Shown in pieces: positions 1 through 9,559 of a stretch of 64,000 nt of DNA. The notes under the pieces were generated by a model. That model searched no databases, had not been told where the DNA came from, and saw only the letters and a program-made list of their open reading frames with translations. Numbering within the stretch: position 1 is the stretch's first letter; each line of letters begins with the position of its first letter. Origin of the DNA: Pseudomonadota bacterium (GTDB lineage: Bacteria; Pseudomonadota; Alphaproteobacteria; Sphingomonadales; Sphingomonadaceae); assembly GCA_023423655.1 (NCBI GenBank), contig JAFAFE010000006.1, forward strand, positions 868,001-932,000. The letters are read 5' to 3'. Both the position numbers and the translations under genes were made by a program.

Positions 1-2898
1 GAGCGAGACATTTTTGTTCGCTTCGGCATATTCAGCATCAGCAGCAAGCTGCAGAGGCTCAAACTTCGACTTGCTGAGGAAGCGCCACAGAAGCGAAACA
101 TCCACATCTTCGAAGCCCAAAGTGAAGCGCTGCGAGAATGACCATTCGGGCTGGATCGACGCGCAGTTCACGCTGTAGTAGCCGGTGCATTCGCGATTAA
201 CGCTGGACGGAGTCGCTTGGAATTTCGAGCTACGCGTCCAGTTGCCGTTGAAGGCATAGCTGAAGTTCGCGAAGCCGATATCCTTACGGTAGTTGACCGA
301 AAGGTCAAACCCGTCAGTGCTGAGTTTACCGAGGTTGGAAAGCGGCAAATACAGACCAGGCGTAGTCTGCGAGTCCCCGTCAAGGCCACCGGTAAGCGGG
401 TTACGGCGGATTACCGTACAAGCGGGATCGGTTACACTTGCAGCAGAGATGTTATCGTAACACGCACTGATAGCATCACCCGGGGTCATCGTCGTAATCG
501 CATCTTTGATCTTGATCTTGTAATAATCAAGCGATGCCGAGAAACCGGAAAGAGCCGAGGGCTGAAGTACCAATCCCAAAGTCCAGCTATTGGAAGTTTC
601 AGGCTTCAGGTTAAGGTTGCCGCCTTGTTGCGAGTTTGCTTGAGCAGAGCTCGGGGGCAGAATATTGCCGATCGTACCCGCCGGTGCACCCTGAGCGATA
701 CAAACCGCTGCAAGATTGGCATTGCCGACCGGGTTAGAACCCGCGCAAGGATCCGTTTGCAGGTTAGTAAGGATCGTGTTGAGCGGAGCAAACAGCTCGC
801 TGATGTTCGGCGCACGGACAGCATGAGCATAATTACCACGGATCTTCACGCCCGACACGGGAGTCCAGCTACCGCCAGCCTTCCAAGTCCAAGTGTCATA
901 TTTCGGCTTGCTTGGCGCATCAACCGAATAGCTCGAATAACGCAGACCGCCTTCAAGCGTCAGATCTTCAAAAAACGGCTTATCCTGAATGAGCGGAAGC
1001 ACAAGTTCCCCAAACGCTTCCCACACTTTAAAGCCACCGCTGATATTCGGCGATGCACCGCCGGCACCGCCCATATCGCCCGATTGTGAAAGCAGGTCGG
1101 ACTGTTGGGTTGCCGTATAATTACGATATTCTGCACCCAAAGCGAACGCAACCGGGTCGTTCGCCATGGGGATTGCCCAGCCGAGATCGCCACTGATTGT
1201 GCCACGTGCCTGAGCAAGGGTCGTCTTGACCGAAACCTGGCTCTCCGCGTTTAGGAAAGCATTCATCGGTGCAGTAATCGTGCCGTCAGCGCCGAAAATA
1301 TTGAGCGGAACACAGCCGTTCGACGTGTCCTGGCATTCTGTGGTGCTGTCCGCCAGTAACGCCTGACGAACGCGCGAGTTTAGCCAGTACCCTTTCTGGA
1401 CCTGAACATTTTCGCTTTCGCCATAGGCGCCGAAAATATCCCAATCGATCGAGTCCGTAATCCCGCCACGGAAACCGAGTTTATAGTCGAAATAGGTCGT
1501 GGTAAAGTTGCTGACACGCGGACCATATTCCGAAGCACGACGCGAAATACTGGTCTCCACCGTGCGATAATTCGGATCGTCGGGACCCGTGGCCGTTGCA
1601 GCGGCAGCGCATTCCGCAGCCGTAAAGCGCGGCGTATAGCCAACAACCGCCGAAGTCGGGTTGCCGTTAGCATCCACACCCGCCACCGGCTGGGCAACGT
1701 TAAAGGCGCAGAATTGGTTACGCAGTGCTGCCGGCAAATAAGGATTGTTGAGGTTAATTTCGACCGGCAGACCGAACGCACCGGACGGTGCAACAATGGT
1801 ACTAACCACGTTCTTCGAGAACAGACCACGCGTGTAAACTTCTACGGCATCGCTCACTTCGTAACGCGCGGAACCGAACATATTGTAACGCTTGAACGGC
1901 GTTTGGAAAATATTGAACGGGTTGAAGTTAAAGGTGGAATATGGTGCAACCGCATTTCCATTAGCGTCGATCTGACGCGTACCGCCATTGGCCACGCCAT
2001 TCGGGTTGATCGCAATTATGGGAAGCGGAAGCCCCGTTTCAGGATCAATGACGGTGCTCATGCCAACGATTGAACCCGGAGGCGTCGTGCCCGCACCTAC
2101 TGCGCGAGTTCCCGAAAAACGGGTCGGTGTTGCCGTGCCGGAACCACCGATTGAACCGCTATAGGAATCAATCGAAAACTCCGAAAAATCACGCGCGCCC
2201 TGATAGACAGGATCCGCTTCCTGATAGCCGATGCTCAGAACCGCGTTACCACGGCCATCGTCGAAATTCGCACCAACGGTCACGTCGGCACGGAACACGG
2301 CACCGTCACCCTGTTCGGTGAGCTGGTAGCCAGCGGTGGCTTCCATACCGGCAAAGTCACGGCGGGTCACAAAGTTGACAACACCCGACACAGCGTCGGC
2401 GCCATAAGTGGTCGATGCACCGCCGGTCAGTACGTCAACGCGCTCGATCAGCGCGAGCGGCACGTTGTTAAGGTCGAACAGGCCGTTAAGGTCGGCAGGC
2501 GTCATGCGCGTGCCGTCCAGAAGGACGATGTTGCGGTTTTCGCCAAGGCCGCGAAGGTTCACGAAAGACGAACCACCGTTACCGTTGTTGACCGCCGAAC
2601 CGATCGAGGGAACAACACCCGGAATTTCGCGCAGGATTTCTTCGGCAACGTTCGACTGAAGCATTTCGATGTCATCAGCCGTGGTCACATTGACCGGGGT
2701 TGCGCGTTCAAGGTTGGGGTTCTTAATAAGCGAACCGGTCACAACGATGGGATCATCTCCCGTCGACGTGGTTTCCGCCTGCGCAACCGGCTGAGCCGCT
2801 GCGTCTGTGGTATCTTGGGCAAATGCCGGCGCCGATACGAGCGCCAGGCTAAGCGCAAAAGACGCCGTGCCCGCTTTCAAAATTTGTGATTTTTTCAC
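1..2898 (-). CDS. TonB-dependent outer-membrane receptor, C-terminus cut by window edge
   Basis: This is an outer-membrane active-transport receptor driven by TonB/ExbBD; its substrate cannot be told from sequence. The reading frame runs leftward from a GTG at 2898 and is still open at base 1, so roughly the last strands of the barrel are missing. It begins with a typical signal peptide (Lys-Lys, hydrophobic stretch, APAFAQ cleavage site), then a TonB-box-like DDPIVVTG, then the plug domain with SSFVNLRGLG and the YGADAVSGVVNF segment, then an aromatic-rich barrel. An AAGGA Shine-Dalgarno lies 7 nt before the GTG, which decides the start. The plug resembles large sphingomonad receptors of the carbohydrate/peptide type, but that is inference. 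Confidence 0.92.
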   Translation of the reverse strand, partial: MKKSQILKAGTASFALSLALVSAPAFAQDTTDAAAQPVAQAETTSTGDDPIVVTGSLIKNPNLERATPVNVTTADDIEMLQSNVAEEILREIPGVVPSIGSAVNNGNGGSSFVNLRGLGENRNIVLLDGTRMTPADLNGLFDLNNVPLALIERVDVLTGGASTTYGADAVSGVVNFVTRRDFAGMEATAGYQLTEQGDGAVFRADVTVGANFDDGRGNAVLSIGYQEADPVYQGARDFSEFSIDSYSGSIGGSGTATPTRFSGTRAVGAGTTPPGSIVGMSTVIDPETGLPLPIIAINPNGVANGGTRQIDANGNAVAPYSTFNFNPFNIFQTPFKRYNMFGSARYEVSDAVEVYTRGLFSKNVVSTIVAPSGAFGLPVEINLNNPYLPAALRNQFCAFNVAQPVAGVDANGNPTSAVVGYTPRFTAAECAAAATATGPDDPNYRTVETSISRRASEYGPRVSNFTTTYFDYKLGFRGGITDSIDWDIFGAYGESENVQVQKGYWLNSRVRQALLADSTTECQDTSNGCVPLNIFGADGTITAPMNAFLNAESQVSVKTTLAQARGTISGDLGWAIPMANDPVAFALGAEYRNYTATQQSDLLSQSGDMGGAGGASPNISGGFKVWEAFGELVLPLIQDKPFFEDLTLEGGLRYSSYSVDAPSKPKYDTWTWKAGGSWTPVSGVKIRGNYAHAVRAPNISELFAPLNTILTNLQTDPCAGSNPVGNANLAAVCIAQGAPAGTIGNILPPSSAQANSQQGGNLNLKPETSNSWTLGLVLQPSALSGFSASLDYYKIKIKDAITTMTPGDAISACYDNISAASVTDPACTVIRRNPLTGGLDGDSQTTPGLYLPLSNLGKLSTDGFDLSVNYRKDIGFANFSYAFNGNWTRSSKFQATPSSVNRECTGYYSVNCASIQPEWSFSQRFTLGFEDVDVSLLWRFLSKSKFEPLQLAADAEYAEANKNVSL

Positions 2899-3422
2899 GA
2901 TCCAGTCCTTCAAATATTATTGAATATCGGCGTGAGTCGCAGCCCTCCTGACTGACATTCCGCGCAGATGTAACAGGCATGACCGCGCACGCAGTGCGAG
3001 TAAAGACAAAGCCGCGTATTGCAACGCGATTGCGCACACCCTGTGTTGATTTTGCAACAGCCCAAGACGCGCAGGAATCCCTTTCCGTTCGGGGGTTTCC
3101 TATAGGCGGGACACCATGCGATGATCGTCAAGGCCACACCTTGACCAAGAGGACAATCCGCGCAGCCTATGACAGGAAACCGGTAGCCTCATCGGCCTTC
3201 CTGCCGATCATGTTGATGGCGGCGCGACCATCAAGATGAAAATGCTGGCCGCAATGGACGATATTAGCGATTTTTTTGTGCCCTTTTCGGGCGCTTGATA
3301 CGCTTTTCCCCAAGATATGCGGACGCAAATCATCGCGTGCGGCAGCGCGTTTCCCGTGGAACCTTGCGCAAGCCCATGCGACAGGCTTTATCCGCTCCTG
3401 CACAGCGGCTATGGGGGCGGAT
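2899..3422. promoter_or_regulatory. Divergent intergenic region between the TonB receptor and pdxH
   Basis: This 524-bp stretch separates two divergent genes and must hold both promoters. I do not see a convincing gene in it. A 78-codon minus-strand frame (3403-3167) has no ribosome binding site or recognisable family and is probably noise. A CAAG...CTTG-type inverted pair lies around 3129-3147. Confidence 0.4.
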
Positions 3423-4034
3423 ATGACCGATATGCTGCAAGATCCGTTCGCGCTTTTCGCCCGCTGGCTTCAGGAAGCCGAAGCGAGCGAGCCCAATGAC
3501 CCCAACGCAATGGCGCTCGCCACGGTCGATGCCGATGGCCAACCGTCGGTGCGGATGGTGTTGTTGAAAGGGCATGGCCCGGAGAACGGATCGCGCGGTG
3601 GTTTTGTCTTTTATACCAACCGCGAAAGCCGTAAAGGTGCGGCGTTGGAGGCCCATCCGCGCGCGGCCTTGCTGTTCCACTGGAAATCCTTGCGGCGGCA
3701 AGTGCGTGTCGAAGGCGCTGTCGAGCGGGTCGATGATGCGCTGTCCGATGCCTATTTCGCCTCGCGGCCAAGGGATTCGCAAATCGGTGCTTGGGCCTCG
3801 GACCAATCACGCCCGATGAAAAACCGCGCCGAATTTCTGGCCCGCATCGCTAAATATGCGGCCAAATATGGAATCGGTCCGGTGCCGCGCCCGCCACATT
3901 GGGGCGGCTATCGTGTTGTCCCGGAGCGCATCGAATTCTGGACCGACCGCAAGAGCCGCCTGCACGAACGCAGCATCTATCTGCGCGATGACAGCACCGA
4001 AAGCGGCTGGCGCACGGAGATTATCTATCCATGA
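3423..4034 (+). CDS. pdxH: Pyridoxamine 5'-phosphate oxidase
   Basis: PdxH is a cytoplasmic FMN enzyme that oxidises pyridoxine 5'-phosphate or pyridoxamine 5'-phosphate to the cofactor pyridoxal 5'-phosphate. The protein is 203 residues, a little shorter than the usual about 215. It carries the family FMN-binding segments (SVRMVLLKG and FVFYTNRESRKG), the QSRP segment, and the C-terminal signature IEFWTDRKSRLHER, and ends in the family-typical IYP. I chose ATG 3423 over the in-frame ATG at 3411 because a GGGGGCGG ribosome site sits just upstream of 3423. The stop overlaps the next gene's ATG by 4 nt, so the two are probably co-translated. Confidence 0.95.
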   Translation: MTDMLQDPFALFARWLQEAEASEPNDPNAMALATVDADGQPSVRMVLLKGHGPENGSRGGFVFYTNRESRKGAALEAHPRAALLFHWKSLRRQVRVEGAVERVDDALSDAYFASRPRDSQIGAWASDQSRPMKNRAEFLARIAKYAAKYGIGPVPRPPHWGGYRVVPERIEFWTDRKSRLHERSIYLRDDSTESGWRTEIIYP

Positions 4035-5041
4035 GCGGCGCGCATCTGAGGGGGGACGCCAAGCTCGAGGCCGGAATGGCGGCCAGCACGCAAACCGGCA
4101 TGGAAGAGCGCAATAGCCTCACCACCAAGGCGGCGCTGGCGAGCGCATCGGTCGCAGTCATGCTGTTACTGCTCAAAAGCTGGGCAGTGTGGCAGACCGG
4201 GTCAATGGCAATGCTGGGGAGCCTTGCCGATACCGCGCTCGACCTGCTTGCCTCGCTCGTCATGCTTGCGGGCGTGCGTATTGCCGCCCAACCGGCGGAT
4301 GACGACCATCGTTTCGGACATGGCAAGGCCGAAGCCCTTGTCGCCATGTTCCAGATAATCATCATCACCGTGTCGGCAATCGGTATCGGCTGGAATGCGG
4401 TGGAGCGGCTGAGGAGCGGGCAAGTCACCGCCAATGCCGAATATGGCGTCGGCGTATCGCTCATCGCGATTGCCGCAACCTTTGCGCTCATCGCCTACCA
4501 GCGCCATGTGATTGCCCGCACCAAATCGGTCGCGATCAAGGCTGACAGCCTCCATTATGCAAGCGACCTTGCGCTGAACGGCGCGGTAATTGTCGCATTG
4601 TTGCTTGACCAATATGCGGGGCTGACGGGGGCCGATCCGCTGTTCGGCCTGCTCATCGCGCTGTGGCTCATCTGGAGCGCATGGCGCAATGCCAGCGATG
4701 CGCTCGACCAGCTCATGGACAAGGAATGGCCGGAGGATAAAAAGAAACGCTTTATCGACTTGGCGATGACCCATCCCGAATTGAAGGGCATCCATGATTT
4801 GCGCACCCGCACCAGCGGCGCGCATGATTTTGTGCAATTCCATGTCTGGGTCGATCCCGTCATGACCGTGCGCCACGCGCATGATGTGATGGATGCGGTT
4901 GAAGCCAAGCTGATGGCCGCATTTCCCGGCACCGAAATCCTCATCCATCCCGACCCCGAAGGGCATACCGATACGCTCGGTTATAGGCCGTCCGAAATGG
5001 TAGAGGATGAGGACGCCGGTTTGGAAACGCCGCCCGCATGA
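4031..5041 (+). CDS. Cation diffusion facilitator family transporter (FieF-like)
   Basis: This 336-residue inner-membrane protein belongs to the CDF family, which exports divalent metals (Zn, Fe, Cd or Co) in exchange for protons. It has about six hydrophobic segments in the first 210 residues. The metal-site motifs are visible: LADTALDLLAS in TM2 (a DxxxD-type pair), DHRFGHGKAE in the following loop, and HYASDLALN in TM5 (HxxxD). A cytoplasmic C-terminal domain with HDLRTRTSGAHDFVQFHV follows. It overlaps pdxH by 4 nt. The DxxxD/HxxxD pattern fits zinc or iron, but the actual metal cannot be decided here. Confidence 0.93.
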   Translation: MSGAHLRGDAKLEAGMAASTQTGMEERNSLTTKAALASASVAVMLLLLKSWAVWQTGSMAMLGSLADTALDLLASLVMLAGVRIAAQPADDDHRFGHGKAEALVAMFQIIIITVSAIGIGWNAVERLRSGQVTANAEYGVGVSLIAIAATFALIAYQRHVIARTKSVAIKADSLHYASDLALNGAVIVALLLDQYAGLTGADPLFGLLIALWLIWSAWRNASDALDQLMDKEWPEDKKKRFIDLAMTHPELKGIHDLRTRTSGAHDFVQFHVWVDPVMTVRHAHDVMDAVEAKLMAAFPGTEILIHPDPEGHTDTLGYRPSEMVEDEDAGLETPPA

Positions 5042-5094
5042 TTGCCCCTCGCAACTTTTTGCGGTTAATATAAAGGATGGAATCGAGGAAAATC

Positions 5095-5307
5095 ATGTTG
5101 ATGTCCAACCACAACCGGCTTGCCACGCTGCGCTATATGGATGGCACTTTCCGGATCGTGACGGCGGGCGACCATGTGTTGTGCGCTATATCGGGGCGGA
5201 CGATTCCGCTCGATGATTTACGCTATTGGTCGGTCGCCAAACAGGAAGCCTATGCCAGCGCCCGATTGTCGGTCGAGGCCGCACTCGGCATCAAGGCTAA
5301 GGACTGA
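5095..5307 (+). CDS. DUF2093 family small protein
   Basis: This is a 70-residue cytoplasmic protein of unknown function, matching the alphaproteobacterial DUF2093 family: a beta-rich N-terminal half (LRYMDGTFRIVTAGDHVLCA) followed by ISGRTIPLDDLRYWSV and a short helix. ATG 5095 is chosen because GAGGAA lies about 6 nt upstream; the earlier in-frame ATG at 5077 has no properly spaced site. It lies 8 nt ahead of the peptidase lipoprotein, suggesting one transcript with the genes on both sides. No role can be assigned from sequence. Confidence 0.85.
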   Translation: MLMSNHNRLATLRYMDGTFRIVTAGDHVLCAISGRTIPLDDLRYWSVAKQEAYASARLSVEAALGIKAKD

Positions 5308-5314
5308 TGACCGC

Positions 5315-6295
5315 ATGGGCGTGATGCGCCGCAACGGCACGGGGCTAGCGCTCGCGGCCATGCTGTGCGCCGGATGCGCTGCGAGCGGTGAAGGCAATGC
5401 GGCGCGCGATGCCGAAAGCGGAAATCGCGCGCCGGCCGCATCCAAACCCGTCGCGTCGGTAACGATAGCCCGCCCGGTGCGCACCGATTTTCTGCTTCAG
5501 GGCGATATGCGCCAGGGCGGCCTCGTGCGCGGCCTTGCCCCAAGCGATACGGTCACATTATTGCTGAACGGCAGCGAAATTCCGCTTGCCGCCGATGGGC
5601 GTTTCCTTATCGGTTTCGACCGCGATGCGCCGCCGACCGCTAATTTGGTCGCCAAGCGCGCCAAGGGCGCGGATATAGTGCGCCCGCTCGGCGTCGCTGC
5701 TGGCGACTGGCGCATCGAACATATCAACGCGCGCGCCACCGGTAGCGCCAAGACCAGCGCCGAATTCGAACGTCGCCGCGCGAGCGAACTCGCGCAAATG
5801 GGTGCCGCGCGCGCAACGGTTGTGCACAGCGAAGGCTGGCGGCAAAATTTCATCTGGCCTGTGAAAGGCCGGCTGTCGGGCTATTTCGGATCGCAGCGCG
5901 TCTATCGCGGCGAGCCGGGCAATTACCATAATGGCACCGACATTGCGGTCCCCATCGGCACGCCCTTTGTCGCGCCCGCCGATGGCGTGGTCATCCTTGC
6001 CGCCGATAAGCCCTTCACGTTGGAAGGGCTTATCCTGATGATCGACCATGGTAATGGTTTGAGCAGCGTGTTCCTCCATAATTCGCGGCTCGATGTGAAA
6101 ACCGGCGATGTCGTGCGGCAGGGGCAACAGCTTGGGGCTGTCGGCGCAACCGGCCGCGCGACGGGGCCGCATATGCACTGGGCGATGCGCTGGCGCGGCG
6201 CGAAAATCGACAGTAAATTGCTCGCCGATGCGGGCGAACGCGCGCAAGCCGCCTTGGGTCCGGCACCCGGCACCGGTCCGACGCAAGCGAATTAG
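5315..6295 (+). CDS. M23 family metallopeptidase lipoprotein (LytM domain)
   Basis: This is a predicted lipoprotein that probably cuts or regulates peptidoglycan peptides in the periplasm. Residues 1-20 form a lipoprotein signal ending in the lipobox LCAGC. A middle region of about 150 residues contains a beta-rich segment with a short charged helix. The C-terminal 120 residues are an M23/LytM domain with both zinc signatures: HNGTDIAVPIG (His and Asp ligands) and GPHMHW (HxH). Since both motifs are intact the enzyme is probably active. Starts at 5315 and 5324 both give the same lipobox; the gene follows DUF2093 with almost no gap. Confidence 0.92.
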   Translation: MGVMRRNGTGLALAAMLCAGCAASGEGNAARDAESGNRAPAASKPVASVTIARPVRTDFLLQGDMRQGGLVRGLAPSDTVTLLLNGSEIPLAADGRFLIGFDRDAPPTANLVAKRAKGADIVRPLGVAAGDWRIEHINARATGSAKTSAEFERRRASELAQMGAARATVVHSEGWRQNFIWPVKGRLSGYFGSQRVYRGEPGNYHNGTDIAVPIGTPFVAPADGVVILAADKPFTLEGLILMIDHGNGLSSVFLHNSRLDVKTGDVVRQGQQLGAVGATGRATGPHMHWAMRWRGAKIDSKLLADAGERAQAALGPAPGTGPTQAN

Positions 6296-6372
6296 CCGCC
6301 AAAGCTTGACCTTGGCCTCCATGCTGACCACATGGAACGGAACTGAATATTATAAGGGGTGTTGGGCGCTGT

Positions 6373-7350
6373 ATGGCCGATCCGTATCAGACATTGGGTG
6401 TCGCAAAAACGGCGACCGAGGCCGACATCAAAAAAGCTTATCGCAAGCTTGCCAAAGAGCTGCACCCCGACCGCAACAAGGATAAGCCCAATGCCGCCGA
6501 AAAATTTTCGGATGTGACCAAGGCTTATGATTTATTGTCTGATAAGGAAAAGCGCGGGCAGTTTGACCGCGGCGAAATCGACGCGGAAGGCAATCCTGCC
6601 TTTGCCGGATTTGGCGGCTTTGGCGGCGGTCGGGGCCAAGCAGGCGGCAATCCGTTCGGTGGCGCTGGCGGCGGTTTCGGCCAAGGGGGCTTTAATCAGG
6701 GACAGGGCGGATTTTCCGACGATGGCGTCGATTTGAGCGACCTGTTTGAAGGCCTGTTCGGCGGCGGTGGCGGACGGCGCGCAGGGGGCGGCGATCCGTT
6801 TGCCGGACGCCGTCAAAGCGCGCCCCCGCCCAAAGGCGCGAATATCAGCTATCGCCTCCCCGTCCATTTCATTGATGCCGCAACCTTGGCCCCGCAACGC
6901 ATCACGCTGGCCGATGGCAAGACGATTGATTTAAAGCTCCCCAAGGGCGTCGAGGACGGCACCCAGATGAAATTGCGCGGCAAGGGACAGGAAGGCCCCG
7001 GCGGCGCTGGCGATGCGATTGTGACGCTCAGCATCAAGCCCCACCCCTTTTTCAAGCGCGATGGCGATGATGTAACCTTGCACCTGCCGATTACGCTTAA
7101 AGAAGCGGTGGAGGGGGCCAAGGTCAAAGTGCCGACCGTCGACGGCCCCGTCATGCTGACTGTGCCTAAGGGCACGAGTTCGGGCAAAACCTTGCGCCTC
7201 AAGGCCAAGGGCTTCACCAAAAAGGATGGCAGTCGCGGTGACCAGAAGGTGACGCTCGACATTGATCTGCCCAAGGACGATAGCGCGCTTCAGGATTTTG
7301 TCGCGGGCTGGTCGGATGACCGTCCGGTGCGGGCTGATCTGGGTGTGTGA
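6373..7350 (+). CDS. DnaJ-type J-domain co-chaperone without zinc finger (class B)
   Basis: This 325-residue cytosolic co-chaperone stimulates DnaK ATPase and delivers unfolded clients. The J domain fills residues 4-65, with the HPD triad at 31-33. A glycine/phenylalanine-rich linker runs from about 75 to 150, and a two-lobed C-terminal substrate-binding domain from about 155 to 315 (segments such as GANISYRLPVHF and KGVEDGTQMKLRGKGQ). There is no CxxCxGxG zinc region, so it is a CbpA/DnaJ2-like class B protein rather than DnaJ itself. The next gene begins at its stop codon. Confidence 0.93.
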   Translation: MADPYQTLGVAKTATEADIKKAYRKLAKELHPDRNKDKPNAAEKFSDVTKAYDLLSDKEKRGQFDRGEIDAEGNPAFAGFGGFGGGRGQAGGNPFGGAGGGFGQGGFNQGQGGFSDDGVDLSDLFEGLFGGGGGRRAGGGDPFAGRRQSAPPPKGANISYRLPVHFIDAATLAPQRITLADGKTIDLKLPKGVEDGTQMKLRGKGQEGPGGAGDAIVTLSIKPHPFFKRDGDDVTLHLPITLKEAVEGAKVKVPTVDGPVMLTVPKGTSSGKTLRLKAKGFTKKDGSRGDQKVTLDIDLPKDDSALQDFVAGWSDDRPVRADLGV

Positions 7351-7352
7351 CG

Positions 7353-8468
7353 ATGACCGACGGGGTAACGCCGAAAAATGACAGCGAGGCCGAAGAGGCC
7401 GAAGCCGCACTAAGCCCCGCGACCGTCGCGGACAATCCCGACGAGGTTTTTACAGCCTATGCCGCCACCGGCCATTCGCCGCTTTCGCCCGAAGCGCGGC
7501 GCTTGCGGGCGCGGCACGAGGAGCGCGAGGCGGCCAAACATGGTGGTTGGCGCGAACGCTGGGAAAGCAGCCGCGCGCGGGTCGCCCCCGGCACCCGCCC
7601 GTTCGAAATCGGCAAGCGCGTCCTTGTCGGCACTTATTATGACGGCTTCATCCATGCGGGCAATCTTGCCTATCTTGCGCTGATCGCGCTGTTTCCCTTC
7701 TTCATTACCGCAATGGCGCTGTTCAGCGCGTTCGGCCAAGGCGCGGAAGGCGCGCGTATCTTGGATGGCCTCCTTGCGCAAATGCCGCCCAATGTCGGGC
7801 GGGCGCTGGTCGAGCCGCTGCATGAAGTGTTGCAGGCGCGCACCGGGCCCTTGCTATGGATTGGCGCGCTGGTCGGTTTATGGACGGTCGGCAGCCTGAT
7901 CGAAACCATCCGCGACATATTGCGCCGCGCTTACGGGACACAGTTATTGCGCCCGTTCTGGGAATATCGTCTGGGCGCGATCGGCGTGATTATAGGCGCG
8001 GTGTTCCTGCTCCTGTTCGCATTCAGCTTTCAGGTGCTCGTCACCGGCATTGACGAATTTGTCGAGCGCATCCTGCCCGACGGTTTCGATACGCTTGGCA
8101 CCATAGCGGTAGGCCGTGCGCTGACCGCTTTGGTGTTGTTCGTCTCCACCTATCTGCTCTTTTATTCGCTCACCCCCCCGCCCTACCGGCGCGGCCAATA
8201 TCCCAAATGGCCGGGGGCATTGTTCATCACCTTATGGTCGGTGCTGGTCACGATGGCGCTCCCCTGGGTGCTGGCGACCTTATTTTCCTATGACTTGACC
8301 TATGGCAGCCTTGCGGGGGTGATGATTGCGCTTTTCTATTTCTACTTGCTCGGCCTTGGCATAGTGATGGGCGCGGAATTGAACGCCGCCCTAGCGGAAT
8401 CGCCGCAAGAAACACATGATTGGGTTGGACAAGAGGATAATCGCGAGCGTAAAAGCGCGCCCGAATAA
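7353..8468 (+). CDS. YihY/BrkB family inner-membrane protein
   Basis: This is an integral membrane protein of about 371 residues in the YihY/virulence factor BrkB family (once mislabelled ribonuclease BN). Its biochemical role is not settled. An acidic and Arg-rich N-terminal tail of about 100 residues is followed by six hydrophobic segments, with the family landmarks YLALIALFPFFI near the first and GLWTVGSLIETI further on. The start is either GTG 7347, which overlaps the dnaJ-like stop, or ATG 7353; I prefer the ATG. A helical charged tail ends the protein. Confidence 0.88.
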   Translation: MTDGVTPKNDSEAEEAEAALSPATVADNPDEVFTAYAATGHSPLSPEARRLRARHEEREAAKHGGWRERWESSRARVAPGTRPFEIGKRVLVGTYYDGFIHAGNLAYLALIALFPFFITAMALFSAFGQGAEGARILDGLLAQMPPNVGRALVEPLHEVLQARTGPLLWIGALVGLWTVGSLIETIRDILRRAYGTQLLRPFWEYRLGAIGVIIGAVFLLLFAFSFQVLVTGIDEFVERILPDGFDTLGTIAVGRALTALVLFVSTYLLFYSLTPPPYRRGQYPKWPGALFITLWSVLVTMALPWVLATLFSYDLTYGSLAGVMIALFYFYLLGLGIVMGAELNAALAESPQETHDWVGQEDNRERKSAPE

Positions 8469-8516
8469 AGCACTTGAACAACAAACCGCTTAACCAGAAG
8501 AAAGAACGGAGCCGAT

Positions 8517-9344
8517 ATGGGACTGATGCAGGGCAAAAGGGGCCTCATCATGGGCCTTGCCAACGATAAATCGCTGGCATGGGGCATTGCGCAAAAGCTT
8601 GCCGCAGAGGGCGCGGAACTGGCTTTCTCCTATCAGGGCGAAGCTTTGGAAAAGCGTGTGCGCCCGCTGGCTGCCCAGCTTGGCTCCGATTTCCTGTTCG
8701 ATTGCGATGTGTCGGACATGGCCGCGCTTGATGCGGCCTTTGATACGCTCAAAGAGCGGTGGCCGACCATCGACTTTCTCGTCCACGCCATCGGCTTTTC
8801 GGACAAGAATGAACTGCGCGGCCGTTATGTCGATACCAGCCTCGACAATTTCCTGATGACGATGAATATTTCCGCCTATAGCTTTGTCGCGGTCACCAAG
8901 CGCGCGGCAGCCATGATGCCCGCTTATGATGCCGAAACCGGTAAGGGCGGCGGCTCGATCCTGACGCTGACCTATTATGGCGCGGAAAAGGTTATCCCCC
9001 ATTATAATGTCATGGGTGTTGCCAAGGCGGCGCTCGAAACCAGCGTCCAATATCTCGCCGCCGATCTGGGACCGGACAATATCCGCGTCAACGCCATCTC
9101 GGCAGGCCCGATTAAAACGCTCGCAGCGTCGGGCATCGGTGACTTCCGCTATATCCTCAAATGGAATGAATATAATGCGCCGTTGAAGCGCAACGTCACC
9201 ATCGAAGATGTCGGCGGCTCCGCGCTTTACCTGCTCTCCGATCTGGCGAGCGGCGTCACGGGCGAAAATCTCCACGTCGATGCGGGCTATCATGTCGTCG
9301 GCATGAAACGCGAGGACGCGCCCGACATCGGGTTGGAGAAGTAA
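8517..9344 (+). CDS. fabI: Enoyl-[acyl-carrier-protein] reductase (NADH)
   Basis: FabI performs the last reduction of each cycle of type II fatty acid synthesis, turning trans-2-enoyl-ACP into acyl-ACP with NADH. The 275-residue protein has the FabI-specific nucleotide segment GLANDKSLAWGIA, the LDFLVHAIGF-like strand region, and the catalytic Tyr-x6-Lys pair in HYNVMGVAKAALE. The C-terminus has the usual GENLHVDAGYHVVGM. Length and order match the family with nothing missing. It is the target enzyme of triclosan-type inhibitors. An inverted repeat (AGTCACC...GGTGACT) at 9354-9368 may act as a weak terminator. Confidence 0.96.
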   Translation: MGLMQGKRGLIMGLANDKSLAWGIAQKLAAEGAELAFSYQGEALEKRVRPLAAQLGSDFLFDCDVSDMAALDAAFDTLKERWPTIDFLVHAIGFSDKNELRGRYVDTSLDNFLMTMNISAYSFVAVTKRAAAMMPAYDAETGKGGGSILTLTYYGAEKVIPHYNVMGVAKAALETSVQYLAADLGPDNIRVNAISAGPIKTLAASGIGDFRYILKWNEYNAPLKRNVTIEDVGGSALYLLSDLASGVTGENLHVDAGYHVVGMKREDAPDIGLEK

Positions 9345-9415
9345 TCGACCCAGTCACCCGGTGACTCTTTAATCCCGTCTGGTATTCGCAGCAGAAATAT
9401 TCATATGCCTGTTTT

Positions 9416-9437
9416 GCGGCGACAATCCCGTCGTCGC
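9416..9437 (+). promoter_or_regulatory. Stem-loop in the leader of the 30-residue peptide gene
   Basis: An 8-bp stem (GCGGCGAC with GTCGTCGC, one G-U pair) and 6-nt loop lies about 10 nt upstream of the strong AAAGGAG ribosome site at 9446-9452. It could protect the mRNA or tune translation of the mini-gene. Confidence 0.4.
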
Positions 9438-9457
9438 GAACCTCAAAAGGAGTGCAT

Positions 9458-9550
9458 ATGACTTTTGCTGAATTGTGCATTTTCTTGGGCGCGTTGTTTG
9501 CTTTTGCGACTTTGATCCTCAAAGTCGTTGAAGTAGCACGCTCCAAGTAG
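9458..9550 (+). CDS. Small hydrophobic single-span peptide (30 residues)
   Basis: This is a 30-residue peptide starting MTFAELCIFLG, with one hydrophobic helix of about 20 residues (FLGALFAFATLIL) and a short charged tail KVVEVARSK. It has an excellent AAAAGGAG ribosome site spaced 5-7 nt from ATG 9458, a leader stem-loop, and a strong hairpin after the stop (9560-9585). This layout and composition resemble short membrane peptides such as type I holin-like toxins, but I recognise no specific family. It may also be a small membrane-protein partner. It sits in the fabI-aroC gap, which otherwise has no gene. Confidence 0.5.
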   Translation: MTFAELCIFLGALFAFATLILKVVEVARSK

Positions 9551-9559
9551 CACACGGAT

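Noticed and set aside
217..1089. 290-codon rightward frame
   Set aside because: It is antisense to the TonB receptor, whose frame has signal peptide, plug and barrel features; the antisense product has no family or ribosome site.
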